A DNA stretch of 63,873 nt from Ruminococcus sp. (GTDB lineage Bacteria > Bacillota > Clostridia > Oscillospirales > Ruminococcaceae), in contig JAJBTZ010000090.1 of assembly GCA_020860605.1 (NCBI GenBank), positions 457,441 through 521,313 on the forward strand, in the 5' to 3' direction. The notes below the pieces were generated by a model. That model made no database searches, was not told the DNA's origin, and saw nothing but the letters and a program-made list of their open reading frames with translations. Every line of letters begins with the position of its first letter. Positions within the stretch are counted from its first letter, which is position 1. Positions 8,521 to 17,042 of the stretch are shown in pieces. Made by a program: the position numbers and the translations under genes.

Positions 8521-10107
8521 TTACGGAGCGAAGCTTTTCATCACTTCGAGTGCTGCTCTTATGCCGTCGACAGCTGCTGACATGATTCCTCCGGCATAAC
8601 CGGGGCCTTCGCCACAGGGGATGAGGTTTTCGGTGCCGACAGCCCTCATATTCTCGTCTCTTGGGATGCGAATTGGCGAAGAGGTTCTCGTTTCGGGAGC
8701 TGTGAGAACTGCTCCCATGTCGCCGAAGCAGGCCATTTCGGTGGCGAATTTCGTGAGGCCTTCCTTCATCATGTCGCTGACGAACGGTGGGAAAAGCTGG
8801 TTTAAATCTCTGTCGACAACCCCTGGCTTATAGCTTGGTGTGACAGAACGGTTGGTGGGAGTTCCTAAGAAGTCCCCTACCGTCATTGCAGGAGCCCTGC
8901 TGTCACCGCTCAAAAGATACGCTTTTTTCTCGATATCGGAGGCGAAGGCGATTCCGTCGAGAGCATCGTGGCCAAAGTCGCTTGGATTTACTGAAACAAC
9001 TATTGCAGCGTTGGCATTTTCGCCGTCACGACTGTACATGCTCATGCCGTTTGTGACGATGGTTCCCTTCTCGCTTGCGGAGGCGACGACCATGCCACCT
9101 GGGCACATGCAGAATGTGTAGCAGGCTCTGCCATCGGGGCGCCTGTGGGAAAGCTGATACTCCCCTTTCGGGAGAAGCGGGTTTCCGGCATAGTCGCCAT
9201 AAAGGCTCCTGTCGACGCTGTCCTGAGTGTGCTCAATTCTGGCACCGACTGAAAATGGCTTCGGTTCGAGCTTGATGCCGTTCTGAAGGAGCATTTCAAA
9301 TGTATCCCTTGCGGAATGGCCAATCGCTAAGATTAAAGCGCTCGCTTCGATTTCGCCTGACGGAGTTGAGACTTTGGTTATTCGCTCGCCATCAAAGGTG
9401 ATGCCTGCAAGTTCTGAATGAAGGCGGACTTCTCCGCCGTTTTCGATTATACGCTCACGGATATTTCTGACTATGTCACGAAGATTATCGGTGCCTAAGT
9501 GTGGCTTTGCGATTCTTAAGATGCTTTCGGGTGCTCCGAAGGCGACGAATTTCTCGAGGACATATCGGCACAATGGGTCGTTGATTCTGGTTGTGAGTTT
9601 GCCGTCCGAGAAGGTTCCGGCTCCGCCTTCGCCGAACTGGACGTTAGTCGACTCATCGAGCTCTCCGCCGGACCAGTACTGGGAAATCTTTTCGACTCTC
9701 TCGTCGACCGAGCCTCCACGCTCGAGGACTATCGGCTTATAGCCATATTCCGAGAGAATAAGTGCTGCAAACATTCCGGCAGGCCCAAAACCAGCGATCA
9801 CTACCCTGCCGTCTGATTTCTTATCCGAAATCGTTGGAGCGAGCTCAAGCTCCTCGAAATATTTGACATTCTGCTTCTTCGAAAGCTCTCGCTCGAGCTT
9901 TTCTGAGTCGAGAGAAAGAAGAACGGAGCTGACAAGGCGGATGCCTTCACGGGCTCTTTCGCGCCTTCTTGCATCCAGAGAAGTCTTGTATATCGACGCC
10001 GATAGGACATGACGCTTGCCTATGCCGATTTCACGGAGTGATGCTGAAACTATTTCGGCTTCGCCAACATCAAGCGGGGTTTTTATATTCATGACTATAA
10101 TCGGCAT
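8521..10107 (-). CDS. NAD(P)/FAD-dependent dehydrogenase of the COG2509 type
   Basis: This 528-aa flavoprotein has an N-terminal domain of about 90 residues (MPIIVMNIKTPLDVGEAEIV...) typical of the uncharacterised FAD-dependent dehydrogenase group. A Rossmann dinucleotide-binding motif VIAGFGPAGMFAALIL follows at about residue 105. Also visible are NVQFGEGGAGTFSDGKLTTR, a hallmark of this family, and a C-terminal GEGPGYAGGIMSAAVDGIRA that closes the FAD site. The substrate is not known. It is a single gene on the minus strand with its own AAAGGTGG ribosome-binding site; a terminator separates it from upstream cdaR. Confidence 0.87.
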   Translation of the reverse strand: MPIIVMNIKTPLDVGEAEIVSASLREIGIGKRHVLSASIYKTSLDARRRERAREGIRLVSSVLLSLDSEKLERELSKKQNVKYFEELELAPTISDKKSDGRVVIAGFGPAGMFAALILSEYGYKPIVLERGGSVDERVEKISQYWSGGELDESTNVQFGEGGAGTFSDGKLTTRINDPLCRYVLEKFVAFGAPESILRIAKPHLGTDNLRDIVRNIRERIIENGGEVRLHSELAGITFDGERITKVSTPSGEIEASALILAIGHSARDTFEMLLQNGIKLEPKPFSVGARIEHTQDSVDRSLYGDYAGNPLLPKGEYQLSHRRPDGRACYTFCMCPGGMVVASASEKGTIVTNGMSMYSRDGENANAAIVVSVNPSDFGHDALDGIAFASDIEKKAYLLSGDSRAPAMTVGDFLGTPTNRSVTPSYKPGVVDRDLNQLFPPFVSDMMKEGLTKFATEMACFGDMGAVLTAPETRTSSPIRIPRDENMRAVGTENLIPCGEGPGYAGGIMSAAVDGIRAALEVMKSFAP

Positions 10108-10133
10108 TTACTTTCCACCTTTACGCTCAAAAA

Positions 10134-10162
10134 ATCGGGGCAGAAGAAGCCTTCGCCCCGAT
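10134..10162 (-). terminator. Terminator downstream of cdaR
   Basis: On the minus strand ATCGGGGC pairs with GCCCCGAT (10134-10141 with 10155-10162) and a run of T follows toward lower coordinates. Confidence 0.85.
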
Positions 10163-10178
10163 AATTGTTATTTTCTGA

Positions 10179-11510
10179 TTACTCCTCGACTTCCAACTCT
10201 TCAGTTGTCTCAACATTCTCGATGCTCACATAAACCCTATACTTACCATAGCTCCAGACATTGTCGTAGCCTGGGACATAAATTGTGAGGTCCATGATGG
10301 TGTAGCTCGTGTTGAGATTTGCATAATCAAGCATGTCTATCTCGGCAATGACATCAGACGAGCTTATCTGCTCGAGGACATCAGCTGGGCCGACAAGTGT
10401 TACATTCTGAATCTGAGCTTGTTCTACAGTCACCGTCTTGTCGTCGGTGCTGTTCACAATATAAATCTGCGAATTACTAATCGTCACAACTTTCTCAGTG
10501 TAGCCTTCAAGGTCGAACGTCACCGTTGCGGTGTCGATTCCAGAAATATTCTCGTAGTAACTCGACTCGTCAATCGTGATATTGAAGACGCTTCCGACAG
10601 TGATGTCGTTTACAGAGATATAGTCGAGATTGATGGATTCAATACTGCTGACATTGGCGTTCTGGGACCTGACGGAAATGCTCGACGGACTGATGTTATA
10701 GGCTATCGACGTCAGATCGAAGGAGTCTACCGACGAGGTCAGCGTGATTCCAAGATCAAGAGATTTAAGGAGATATACTGGCACCGTAACTTCGAAGCTC
10801 TCGTTGTCAGCGGTGACGTCCTCGCTTTCGAAAACTTCATTTCCGCTGTAGAAGACAACAGAATTGAGGTTTGAGGTCATGGTGGACTGGATAGTGGCTG
10901 CGTTGTCGATCTTGACAGCCACAGAGGTTATCTGGTCGATATAGTCCTGAGGGCCATAGAGCTCGATTGTAGACGGAGAAATAAGAACCTCATCCTCGTC
11001 GATGATGTAGCCATCAGCTGCCGTCAAGTTCGAGACATCGGCGACGAGAGTTCCATCCTCGACTGAATAGGTCTTCGTGACCATGTAGTCGAAGTCGACC
11101 TTGACGGTGGAGGGCTCGATCTGTACGACCTCAATGGTATCACCGTTGGCACTGGTTACAACGAGGGAAAGCTCATAGGAGCCGGTGGCTCTTACTGCAT
11201 CAACGTTTATTCCAACGTGGACGTCATCGGCGGTATAGTCGCCGATAAGATATCTCTCGCCAGAGATTACGAGATTCACAGAATCGACAGAGGTCTTCAT
11301 GACCGAAATTCCAGCAACATCGGCATAGGAGCCGTCGAGAGAAAAGTCGATGGGGACATCTCTTAAGGTGATGGTCGTCTCGGGAAAGACGGTGAGCGAC
11401 ATGATTATCCAGATGACAAACGCAAGAAATACGGAAAAGAGCATCAGGTAGAAGTTACCGCTCTTGAAGAAACTAGTCTTCTTGGTTTTCTCGGTCGTTT
11501 TCTCCGCCAT
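10179..11510 (-). CDS. cdaR: CdaR/YbbR-domain regulator of diadenylate cyclase
   Basis: This membrane-anchored extracytoplasmic protein (443 aa) is the usual partner and regulator of CdaA. A single N-terminal helix (FYLMLFSVFLAFVIWIIMSL) follows a Lys/Thr-rich cytoplasmic stub. Outside the membrane are about four YbbR repeats, seen as recurring stretches such as PSTIELYGPQDYIDQITSVA and AQIQNVTLVGPADVLEQISS. The start at 11510 is chosen because AAGGAG lies just before it; a start 66 bp further upstream has no such site. It overlaps the end of cdaA by 38 bp, so the two are likely made together. The usual third gene, glmM, is not adjacent. Confidence 0.88.
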   Translation of the reverse strand: MAEKTTEKTKKTSFFKSGNFYLMLFSVFLAFVIWIIMSLTVFPETTITLRDVPIDFSLDGSYADVAGISVMKTSVDSVNLVISGERYLIGDYTADDVHVGINVDAVRATGSYELSLVVTSANGDTIEVVQIEPSTVKVDFDYMVTKTYSVEDGTLVADVSNLTAADGYIIDEDEVLISPSTIELYGPQDYIDQITSVAVKIDNAATIQSTMTSNLNSVVFYSGNEVFESEDVTADNESFEVTVPVYLLKSLDLGITLTSSVDSFDLTSIAYNISPSSISVRSQNANVSSIESINLDYISVNDITVGSVFNITIDESSYYENISGIDTATVTFDLEGYTEKVVTISNSQIYIVNSTDDKTVTVEQAQIQNVTLVGPADVLEQISSSDVIAEIDMLDYANLNTSYTIMDLTIYVPGYDNVWSYGKYRVYVSIENVETTEELEVEE

Positions 11511-12393
11511 TGTTCTTCTCCTTTCTCGTGAACAGCTTGCCGAGCAATCTCTTGTCCGACTGGAGCTTATCATCAATTATCTGGGATTTGAGATACTTTA
11601 TGATTCTGTCCTTGGTGTAGCCACGGGTGAGCTCGCCGTTTTCAGCAATCGAGATGGTTCCTGTCTCCTCAGAAACCACAACGATAATAGCATCGGAGTT
11701 TTCACTCATGCCGATTGCTGCTCTGTGGCGGGAGCCGAGCTGCTTGTTGATTCGCTCTTCCTTCTGAGGAGTCGGGAGGAAGCAGCCAGCAGCGATGATT
11801 CTTGCATTTCTTATAATAACTGCACCGTCGTGCAGAGGAGTTTTCGGGAAGAAGATGCTGCCGAGTGTGGCGACACTCGGGATGCAGTCCATGACTGTTC
11901 CGTTGTCAATCTGCTCGCCCAGGCGAGTGGTTCTCTCGATTACTATGAGGGCACCTGTTCTTGTTTCGGATAGCTGACTTACGGCTTCACCGATGACCTC
12001 GATGGTGTCATCCCAGTTCTTGGCCTCGTCGTCAGCTTTATAGCCTCCTCCACCGAAGATTCCGAGACTTTTGACGTTCGTCTGGCCCATTTTTTCGAGT
12101 ATTCGTCTGAGCTCCGGCTGGAACACGATTATGACAGCCAGGATGCCGATCTGGAAGAAGTTCTCAAGAAGATACGACATGACCTTAAGCTGCAGCCACG
12201 AAGCAACGATATAAACCCCGACAATGATTAAGATTCCTGTGAGGAGCTGCTGAGCCCTGGTCTCACGAATGATTTTGATAAGCTTATAGAGGATATACGC
12301 CAATATGATAATGTCAATAATATCCCTGAAAGATATTGAACTGACTATACTTATGAACTTTACCCAGGTATAGGTGACAAATTCCAAATCCAT
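11473..12393 (-). CDS. cdaA: Diadenylate cyclase CdaA (c-di-AMP synthase)
   Basis: The enzyme makes the essential second messenger c-di-AMP from two ATP, which controls potassium and osmolyte uptake and cell-wall homeostasis in Firmicutes. Three N-terminal membrane helices span about residues 22-95. The DAC domain carries DGA at 189-191 (PLHDGAVIIRNARI) and RHRAA at 222-226, the two signature motifs of the active site. At 306 aa it is slightly longer than B. subtilis CdaA, the excess lying in the charged C-terminus, which overlaps cdaR. AAAGGGA precedes the ATG. Confidence 0.94.
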   Translation of the reverse strand: MDLEFVTYTWVKFISIVSSISFRDIIDIIILAYILYKLIKIIRETRAQQLLTGILIIVGVYIVASWLQLKVMSYLLENFFQIGILAVIIVFQPELRRILEKMGQTNVKSLGIFGGGGYKADDEAKNWDDTIEVIGEAVSQLSETRTGALIVIERTTRLGEQIDNGTVMDCIPSVATLGSIFFPKTPLHDGAVIIRNARIIAAGCFLPTPQKEERINKQLGSRHRAAIGMSENSDAIIVVVSEETGTISIAENGELTRGYTKDRIIKYLKSQIIDDKLQSDKRLLGKLFTRKEKNNGGENDRENQED

Positions 12394-12431
12394 TTCCCTT
12401 TCCGCCTGACAACGGCATTAATACTTCTTCT

Positions 12432-12460
12432 ATTTTACCAGCTATCGCGCGAAATTTCAA
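12432..12460 (-). promoter_or_regulatory. Sigma-A promoter of cdaA-cdaR
   Basis: Reading the minus strand, TTGAAA (12455-12460) and TAAAAT (12432-12437) are 17 bp apart, about 40 bp before the cdaA start. Confidence 0.65.
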
Positions 12461-12463
12461 TAG

Positions 12464-13618
12464 TCAAAGTCCATCTTTTGCGATTTTTTTTACTTCTCCC
12501 ACGAGTCTCTTAACGTCTGTCTCAGAATTAAAAACAGACGGCGAGAACCTGACGGTTCCTTCTGGCAGAGTTCCCAAGGTTATATGAGCTAATGGCGCGC
12601 AGTGAAGTCCTCCTCTGAGAGCGAAGCCTCGCTCGGAAAGTGCTCCTGAAACTGCTGAGGACGGGATTTCGTCTATATTGAACGAAACTATCGGCACAAA
12701 GCGGTTGCCGGTTCTGTAGACTGTCACGTTGTCGGTGCACTTGAGGCCATCTAAGAAAATCTCGCAGAGGGACTGCTCGTGCTCGAAAATGTCATCCATG
12801 CCGTAGCTCTCAACATAGTCGATTCCGGCCTTCAGGGAGGCGATTCCGACGGTGTTGAGGGTTCCACTCTCGAGTCTTTCTGGCATGAAGCCGGTTTGCT
12901 CGAGCTCGGCGGAGGTGGCGCCAGTTCCGCCTTCGATGATGGTTTTCGGGACATATTTGCCGTCAGAGATGAGAAGGCCGGTTCCAGTCACGCCATAGAG
13001 GCCCTTGTGGCCGGCTGTGCAGATGAAGTTCATGCCATCATCAAGGCTCAAGGGAATGACTCCACAGGCCTGAGCGCCATCTACGATGAAGCAGACGCCC
13101 ATGCTCTGGCAGATTTCGGCTATCTCACGGATCGGCATCACTCTGCCGGTGACGTTGCTGGCAGCTGTGCAGACTACACAGCGGGTACCGGGAGTTATGA
13201 GCCTATAGAAGTTTTCGAGGGTTTCCTCGTCAGTCTTCCCTACCATCGCCACGTCAACTATCGCACCGGCTTTTGAGAGGGCATAGGCGGGGCGAGCGAC
13301 GGAATTGTGCTCCATCGAGGAGATGACAAGCCTGTCCCCAGGCCTGACTATTCCTTTGACGGCAAGATTGAGGGCATGGGTGCAGTTACTGGTGAAGACC
13401 GTGTTTTCAGGGCTGGAGCCGAACATCTCGGCAGCCTTGCACCTTGCGTCATAGACCATCGCTGCTGAATTATATGAATAAGCGTGCCCCGACCTGCCCG
13501 GGTTTCCGCCATATTTAACGGGAGCTTCCGCTGTGGCCTTGACGACTGACGGAGGCTTTGGGTAGGTCGTGGCTGCATTGTCGAAGTAAACACTGTTTAC
13601 TGTGTTGGCTGTTTTCAC
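12464..13618 (-). CDS. Cysteine desulfurase family aminotransferase (class V), possible selenium/sulfur carrier partner
   Basis: This PLP enzyme of 384 aa begins VKTANTVNSVYFDNAATTYP; DNAATTYPKP is the start typical of IscS/Csd-like proteins. The PLP lysine is in CTAGHKGLYGVTGTGLLI, and the C-terminal Cys loop is present as RGGLHCAPLAHITLGTLPEG. It likely removes S or Se from (seleno)cysteine. The closest group I recognise is the EF2568-like branch, often linked to selenium metabolism, rather than the Suf desulfurase, which occurs separately at 53.6 kb. I chose the GTG start at 13618 because AAAGGA is 9 bp before it; an in-frame ATG at 13645 has no such site. It is paired with the upstream DUF3343 gene. 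Confidence 0.82.
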   Translation of the reverse strand: MKTANTVNSVYFDNAATTYPKPPSVVKATAEAPVKYGGNPGRSGHAYSYNSAAMVYDARCKAAEMFGSSPENTVFTSNCTHALNLAVKGIVRPGDRLVISSMEHNSVARPAYALSKAGAIVDVAMVGKTDEETLENFYRLITPGTRCVVCTAASNVTGRVMPIREIAEICQSMGVCFIVDGAQACGVIPLSLDDGMNFICTAGHKGLYGVTGTGLLISDGKYVPKTIIEGGTGATSAELEQTGFMPERLESGTLNTVGIASLKAGIDYVESYGMDDIFEHEQSLCEIFLDGLKCTDNVTVYRTGNRFVPIVSFNIDEIPSSAVSGALSERGFALRGGLHCAPLAHITLGTLPEGTVRFSPSVFNSETDVKRLVGEVKKIAKDGL

Positions 13619-13648
13619 ATTGACAGATCCTTTCGTAAAGACCATATT

Positions 13649-13870
13649 TTACATTTCGACAGTCCCGCGACCTTTGATCGCAATGCCGTTTTTCTCGAGA
13701 ATTCCCGCAACATAGTCGGGATTATCCCGAATTCTCACCGAGTAGCCACAGCCAGAGGAGAGATTCTTCGGAGTCTTCGACACCTCGCAGAATATCCCCA
13801 TGCTGTTTAAAAGCTTCTTCGCCTTCATCGCGTAGGTGATCGAGGAAACGGCTAAGAGGGTGTATTTCAT
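13649..13870 (-). CDS. DUF3343 protein, putative Se/S carrier
   Basis: This small soluble protein (73 aa) starts MKYTLLAVSSITYAMKAKKL and has one conserved cysteine in NLSSGCGYSVRI. This is the DUF3343 family, now described as a putative Se/S carrier-like domain. Its stop lies about 30 bp from the start of a class V desulfurase, the gene pairing typical for the family, so it may accept persulfide or selenide from that enzyme. ATG at 13870 gives the usual family N-terminus; an in-frame GTG lies 15 bp upstream. A GGCC-type hairpin (GCCTCC/GGAGGC) sits in the leader at 13895-13920. Confidence 0.75.
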   Translation of the reverse strand: MKYTLLAVSSITYAMKAKKLLNSMGIFCEVSKTPKNLSSGCGYSVRIRDNPDYVAGILEKNGIAIKGRGTVEM

Positions 13871-13955
13871 GTCACATTGTTGCACCTCGCATTATTGAGG
13901 TCGCCTCCATATAGGAGGCTATCATAGTATATGTGTAAATTCGTCAGCATGACAC

Positions 13956-13983
13956 AAAAAAGCCCTGCCGGAGCAGAGCCTTT
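13956..13983 (-). terminator. Terminator downstream of ispDF
   Basis: On the minus strand an 11-bp stem (AAAGGCTCTGC with GCAGGGCTTTT, two G-U pairs) is followed by TTTTTT. Confidence 0.75.
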
Positions 13984-13994
13984 AGAGCGATTTA

Positions 13995-15152
13995 TCAGCC
14001 TTTTATCAGGGAGACGGCATGGGCAGCTATCCCCTCTCCACTGCCGGTGAAGCCGAGGCCTTCCTCAGTCGTGGCTTTTACTGAGACGGAGCTTATATCT
14101 GTTCCCATCGCGTTTGCCAGAGTTTCTCGCATCGTGAGAATATATGGCGAGAGCTTTGGCTTTTGGGCGATGACGGTGATGTCGGTGTTGACGATTGAGA
14201 AGCCGTTTTCTCTGAGAATCCGGCAGACTTCCTTCAGGAGTCTAATGCTGTCGGCGCCTTTGTAGCGGTCGTCGGTGTCGGGGAAGAGCTTTCCGATGTC
14301 ACCGAGGGCTGCTGCTCCTAAGAGCGAATCCATGAGGGCATGGGTCAGGACATCGGCGTCAGAGTGGCCGAGGAGGCCACGTTCATAGGGGATTTCAACT
14401 CCTCCCAAAATCAGCTTTCTGTCGGGGACGAGCTTGTGGACGTCGTAGCCGTGACCGATTCTTATGTTGGTGCCAAGTAAGCCTTCTGCCATCTTTAGGT
14501 CCTCCATGACGGTGATTTTCAGGTTGTTTCTCGAGCCCATGGTCAGGTGAGGCGTGATGCCGACTGAATCGAGGAGCTGGGCATCATCGGTGTAATCCCC
14601 TGCTGAATTCTCAAGGGCGTACAAGTATAGCTTTCGGGAGAAGCTCTGGGGAGTTTTTATGAGATAATATTTCGAGCGGTCGGGGGAATAGGAATTCTCT
14701 GAATCCATGAACCTTATCGTCTCGATCATGGGGGTTGAGACGATTGAGCTGCCGTAGTTGAAGGCGTCATCGAGAGAGGCTCTGATTTCTTCATGGGAAA
14801 TAAGCGGTCTGGCGCCATCGTGGATCATGATTATGTCTTCAGTCGCTGCCTTAACGGCGTTTGCGACAGACTGCTGGCGGGTTTCGCCGGAATGGACGAA
14901 GAGAATCGGCTTCGATATTCCCTCAAGCGCTGTTTTATAGGCCTCCACAAGATCATCAGGGGCTGCGATTATTATCCGCTTGATCTCGTCGAACTGGCAG
15001 AAGGGCTCACAGGAGCGATAGATGCAGGGCTTGCTGGAAATATTCATCAGGAGCTTGTTCTCGCCACCCATGCGGGTGCTTCTGCCTCCGCAGGCGAGGA
15101 TTAATTCGGCAGAATTTGTCGCCGGCATCAGTTCCCCTATATTCATACTCAT
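13995..15152 (-). CDS. ispDF: Bifunctional IspD/IspF of the MEP isoprenoid pathway
   Basis: This fused enzyme (385 aa) performs two non-consecutive MEP pathway steps: CTP-dependent cytidylation of MEP, and cyclisation to MEcPP. IspD covers about residues 12-225, with the nucleotide loop [15 protein letters not shown] near 19-33 and [11 protein letters not shown] near 108-118. IspF begins at about 229 with [11 protein letters not shown] (metal ligands Asp237 and His239), [13 protein letters not shown] at 263-275 and [14 protein letters not shown] at the end. Clostridia often carry separate genes, but fusions are known. The start at 15152 has GGGTGA close upstream; the open frame extends to 15284 without a better site. 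Confidence 0.92.
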   Translation of the reverse strand: MSMNIGELMPATNSAELILACGGRSTRMGGENKLLMNISSKPCIYRSCEPFCQFDEIKRIIIAAPDDLVEAYKTALEGISKPILFVHSGETRQQSVANAVKAATEDIIMIHDGARPLISHEEIRASLDDAFNYGSSIVSTPMIETIRFMDSENSYSPDRSKYYLIKTPQSFSRKLYLYALENSAGDYTDDAQLLDSVGITPHLTMGSRNNLKITVMEDLKMAEGLLGTNIRIGHGYDVHKLVPDRKLILGGVEIPYERGLLGHSDADVLTHALMDSLLGAAALGDIGKLFPDTDDRYKGADSIRLLKEVCRILRENGFSIVNTDITVIAQKPKLSPYILTMRETLANAMGTDISSVSVKATTEEGLGFTGSGEGIAAHAVSLIKG

Positions 15153-15221
15153 TTTTTCACCCGATTTCTTTTTGGTATCTCGATTATAGCACACTGGCGG
15201 GGAAAAATCCACCTTAAAATC

Positions 15222-15253
15222 AAAAAAGGCCTCCATTTTATGAAAGCCTTTTT
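15222..15253 (-). terminator. Terminator downstream of the sortase gene
   Basis: On the minus strand AAAAAGGC pairs with GCCTTTTT across a loop of about 14 nt, ending in T6. It closes the pilus locus. Confidence 0.75.
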
Positions 15254-15256
15254 GGA

Positions 15257-16207
15257 TTATTTGTCCTGGAAATCGTGATGGCACTTCTTTCGAGGGAAGG
15301 ACACGACGATGAAGAGGAGGATTATTAAGGGAACCGCCACGCAGATTGACACGATGAGCGAGTCGATCTTATATGCCTCAGCTGTGACGCGGATTGTCGT
15401 CTTCGCAGCCTCAGTCTCGATGCGATGGCCACGAACCAGCAGCCTCTGGGTGTTGATGCCGTAGGGCGTGCAGGTCATCAGCGTCACATAGTCCTGACCG
15501 TCCTCGATATAGAGATCCTGAAGCTCATAGGGGTAGATGATGCTAATCTTATCGACCTCATACGTCAGAACCTCGTTCAGGATTGTTATCGTGAAGGTGT
15601 CGCCGAGCTCCATCTGGTCTAAGTGTGTGAAGAGGGTCGCCGACGGGAGTCCTCTATGAGCAGAAATGACGCAATGGGTGCTCTCCCCGCCGACAGGCAG
15701 GCTCGAGCCCTCAAGGTGGCCGGCAGCGATCTGCAAAACACTTGCAGAAGTTCCATGATAGATGGGGAGCTGGACGCTTATCTTATCAATCGTGATATAG
15801 CCCATGACGCCAGTGCCGGAGACATTCAGCAAGCTGTCATACCCCTCGAGCAAATCCGGGTTTGAAAGCGCCATCGCAGAGCCAAGCGAAGCCACCGCCT
15901 CGTTATACTGGTTAGCAGCCTCGAAGAGCTCTGAATAGTCCGTCTCAGACAGCGAAGAAACCGCCTCGTCATAGCTCGCGACGACCTTCGTTGAAACCCT
16001 CTCGTTCCACCAGTTGGAAAATGTCGGATAGACGACAATAGCGATCCCAAGGAGCAGAGTCAGGACGAGCAAAAACGTCACCGGCGACCTCTTCCCCTCC
16101 TGCCGTCTCTCCGCTCTCTTCTGAGCCCTGGCCTTCTTCCTGCGGTTCTTGACATCGTCAAGGGTCAGCACCTTAGGAGTGAAATCTTTTTCGTTATTAC
16201 CTTCCAC
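15257..16207 (-). CDS. Class C (pilus-type) sortase
   Basis: This membrane transpeptidase (316 aa) should join pilin subunits through LPXTG-like signals. A Lys/Arg-rich cytoplasmic stub is followed by a helix at about 44-61 and a second helix at 284-303 near the C-terminus, the two-helix topology of class C enzymes. The catalytic triad is His184 ([12 protein letters not shown]), Cys246 ([12 protein letters not shown]) and Arg255 (RLLVRGHRI). [20 protein letters not shown] and [12 protein letters not shown] are class C hallmarks. The usual DPF/DPW lid is not seen; [12 protein letters not shown] occupies that region. The start is GTG with AAGGAG 10 bp upstream. A DUF559 gene and repeats separate it from its likely pilin substrates. 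Confidence 0.9.
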   Translation of the reverse strand: MEGNNEKDFTPKVLTLDDVKNRRKKARAQKRAERRQEGKRSPVTFLLVLTLLLGIAIVVYPTFSNWWNERVSTKVVASYDEAVSSLSETDYSELFEAANQYNEAVASLGSAMALSNPDLLEGYDSLLNVSGTGVMGYITIDKISVQLPIYHGTSASVLQIAAGHLEGSSLPVGGESTHCVISAHRGLPSATLFTHLDQMELGDTFTITILNEVLTYEVDKISIIYPYELQDLYIEDGQDYVTLMTCTPYGINTQRLLVRGHRIETEAAKTTIRVTAEAYKIDSLIVSICVAVPLIILLFIVVSFPRKKCHHDFQDK

Positions 16208-16243
16208 AAGAAATCAACTCCTTCGGTGCCCCAGCTCCCCGGT

Positions 16244-16342
16244 GGACCCTCTCAGTCAGCTCCGCTGACAGCTCCCCCGGAGGGGGAGCCGAGTCTTGCC
16301 TCTCCCTCCGGGAGAGGTGGCGCGAAGCGCCGGAGAGGGTCC
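16244..16342. repeat. REP-like palindromic element, copy 1
   Basis: This 99-bp unit runs from GGACCCTCTCAGTCAGC to CGGAGAGGGTCC. It contains three nested hairpins (GTCAGCnnnGCTGAC, CTCCCCCGGAGGGGGAG, CCTCTCCCnnnGGGAGAGG) plus GGCGCGAAGCGCC, inside GGACCCTCTC/GAGAGGGTCC ends. It lies between the sortase and DUF559 genes. Confidence 0.9.
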
Positions 16343-16358
16343 GTAAAGGCAAAGCATC

Positions 16359-16760
16359 TTAATCGTAGATATACTCATCACCTTTGAGCATTTCTATTCT
16401 TTGTTTAATAACCCGATCAATAGTCTTACAAACAGCATTGAATTCCTGATCTACTTGAGCATTTGTAAACCTAAGAACTTTCAGATGGTATCTCTTAATT
16501 ATAACGCTTCTGTCTCTGTCATACGCCAAACCATCTTCTGTATAGTGCTGATTGCCATCAACTTCAATAACCAATCTGGCTGAGGAACAATAAAAATCAA
16601 CTATGAATGACTCTATAATTCTTTGCCGATATATCTTCACTGGATACCCTCTTAAAAACATATACCACAGTTTTTTCTCCTGCGGGGTCATGTTCTTTCG
16701 AAGTTCCTTCGCTCGGTCGAGCATATCATTGTTCTTCTTTACAGGTCCGTACTGAGGCAT
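16359..16760 (-). CDS. DUF559 endonuclease-domain protein
   Basis: This 133-aa protein has the Vsr/PD-(D/E)XK-like DUF559 fold. It reads AKELRKNMTPQEKKLWYMFL, then KIYRQRIIESFIVDFYCSSA and LVIEVDGNQHYTEDGLAYDR, where the conserved D, E-x-D and Q-H residues of the putative nuclease site are present. The biological role of stand-alone DUF559 proteins is not established. The start at 16760 is chosen for GGAG 8 bp upstream; the frame is open to 16799. It is flanked by direct copies of a palindromic repeat on both sides and interrupts the pilin-sortase cluster, which suggests a later insertion. Confidence 0.8.
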   Translation of the reverse strand: MPQYGPVKKNNDMLDRAKELRKNMTPQEKKLWYMFLRGYPVKIYRQRIIESFIVDFYCSSARLVIEVDGNQHYTEDGLAYDRDRSVIIKRYHLKVLRFTNAQVDQEFNAVCKTIDRVIKQRIEMLKGDEYIYD

Positions 16761-16818
16761 GGAAAATACTCCATTCATTTTTCTCACATTGTACACCATG
16801 AAAGCCAGTTTGTCAATT

Positions 16819-16916
16819 GGACCCTCTCAGTCAGCTTCGCTGACAGCTCCCCCGGAGGGGGAGCCGAGCTTGCCTCTCCCTTCGGGAGAGGTGGCGCGAA
16901 GCGCCGGAGAGGGTCC
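16819..16916. repeat. REP-like palindromic element, copy 2
   Basis: This 98-bp unit is nearly identical to the copy at 16244 and in the same orientation. With the copy at 16941 it fills the gap between the DUF559 and pilin genes. Confidence 0.9.
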
Positions 16917-16940
16917 GCGCCTGCGGTTCAGCTCCTCAGT

Positions 16941-17038
16941 GAACCCTCTCAGTCAGCTTCGCTGACAGCTCCCCCGGAGGGGGAGCCGAGCTTGCCTCTC
17001 CCTTCGGGAGAGGTGGCGCGAAGCGCCGGAGAGGGTCC
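16941..17038. repeat. REP-like palindromic element, copy 3
   Basis: This 98-bp unit is almost identical to copy 2, 24 bp downstream of it in tandem. It ends 5 bp from the pilin stop codon and may also act as its transcription terminator or RNA stabiliser. Confidence 0.9.
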
Positions 17039-17042
17039 TCAA

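Noticed and set aside
13886-13950. Leader hairpins upstream of the DUF3343 gene as a riboswitch
   Set aside because: Only short hairpins (GCCTCC/GGAGGC and CCTC/GAGG) are seen; no known riboswitch core is recognisable.
15153-15284. N-terminal extension of IspDF (44 residues)
   Set aside because: It has no conserved content and overlaps the sortase end and its terminator; a ribosome-binding-like site supports the later ATG at 15152.
16244-17038. The palindromic repeats as a CRISPR array
   Set aside because: Units are about 98 bp with several internal hairpins and irregular spacing, with a gene between copies 1 and 2; no cas gene is present.
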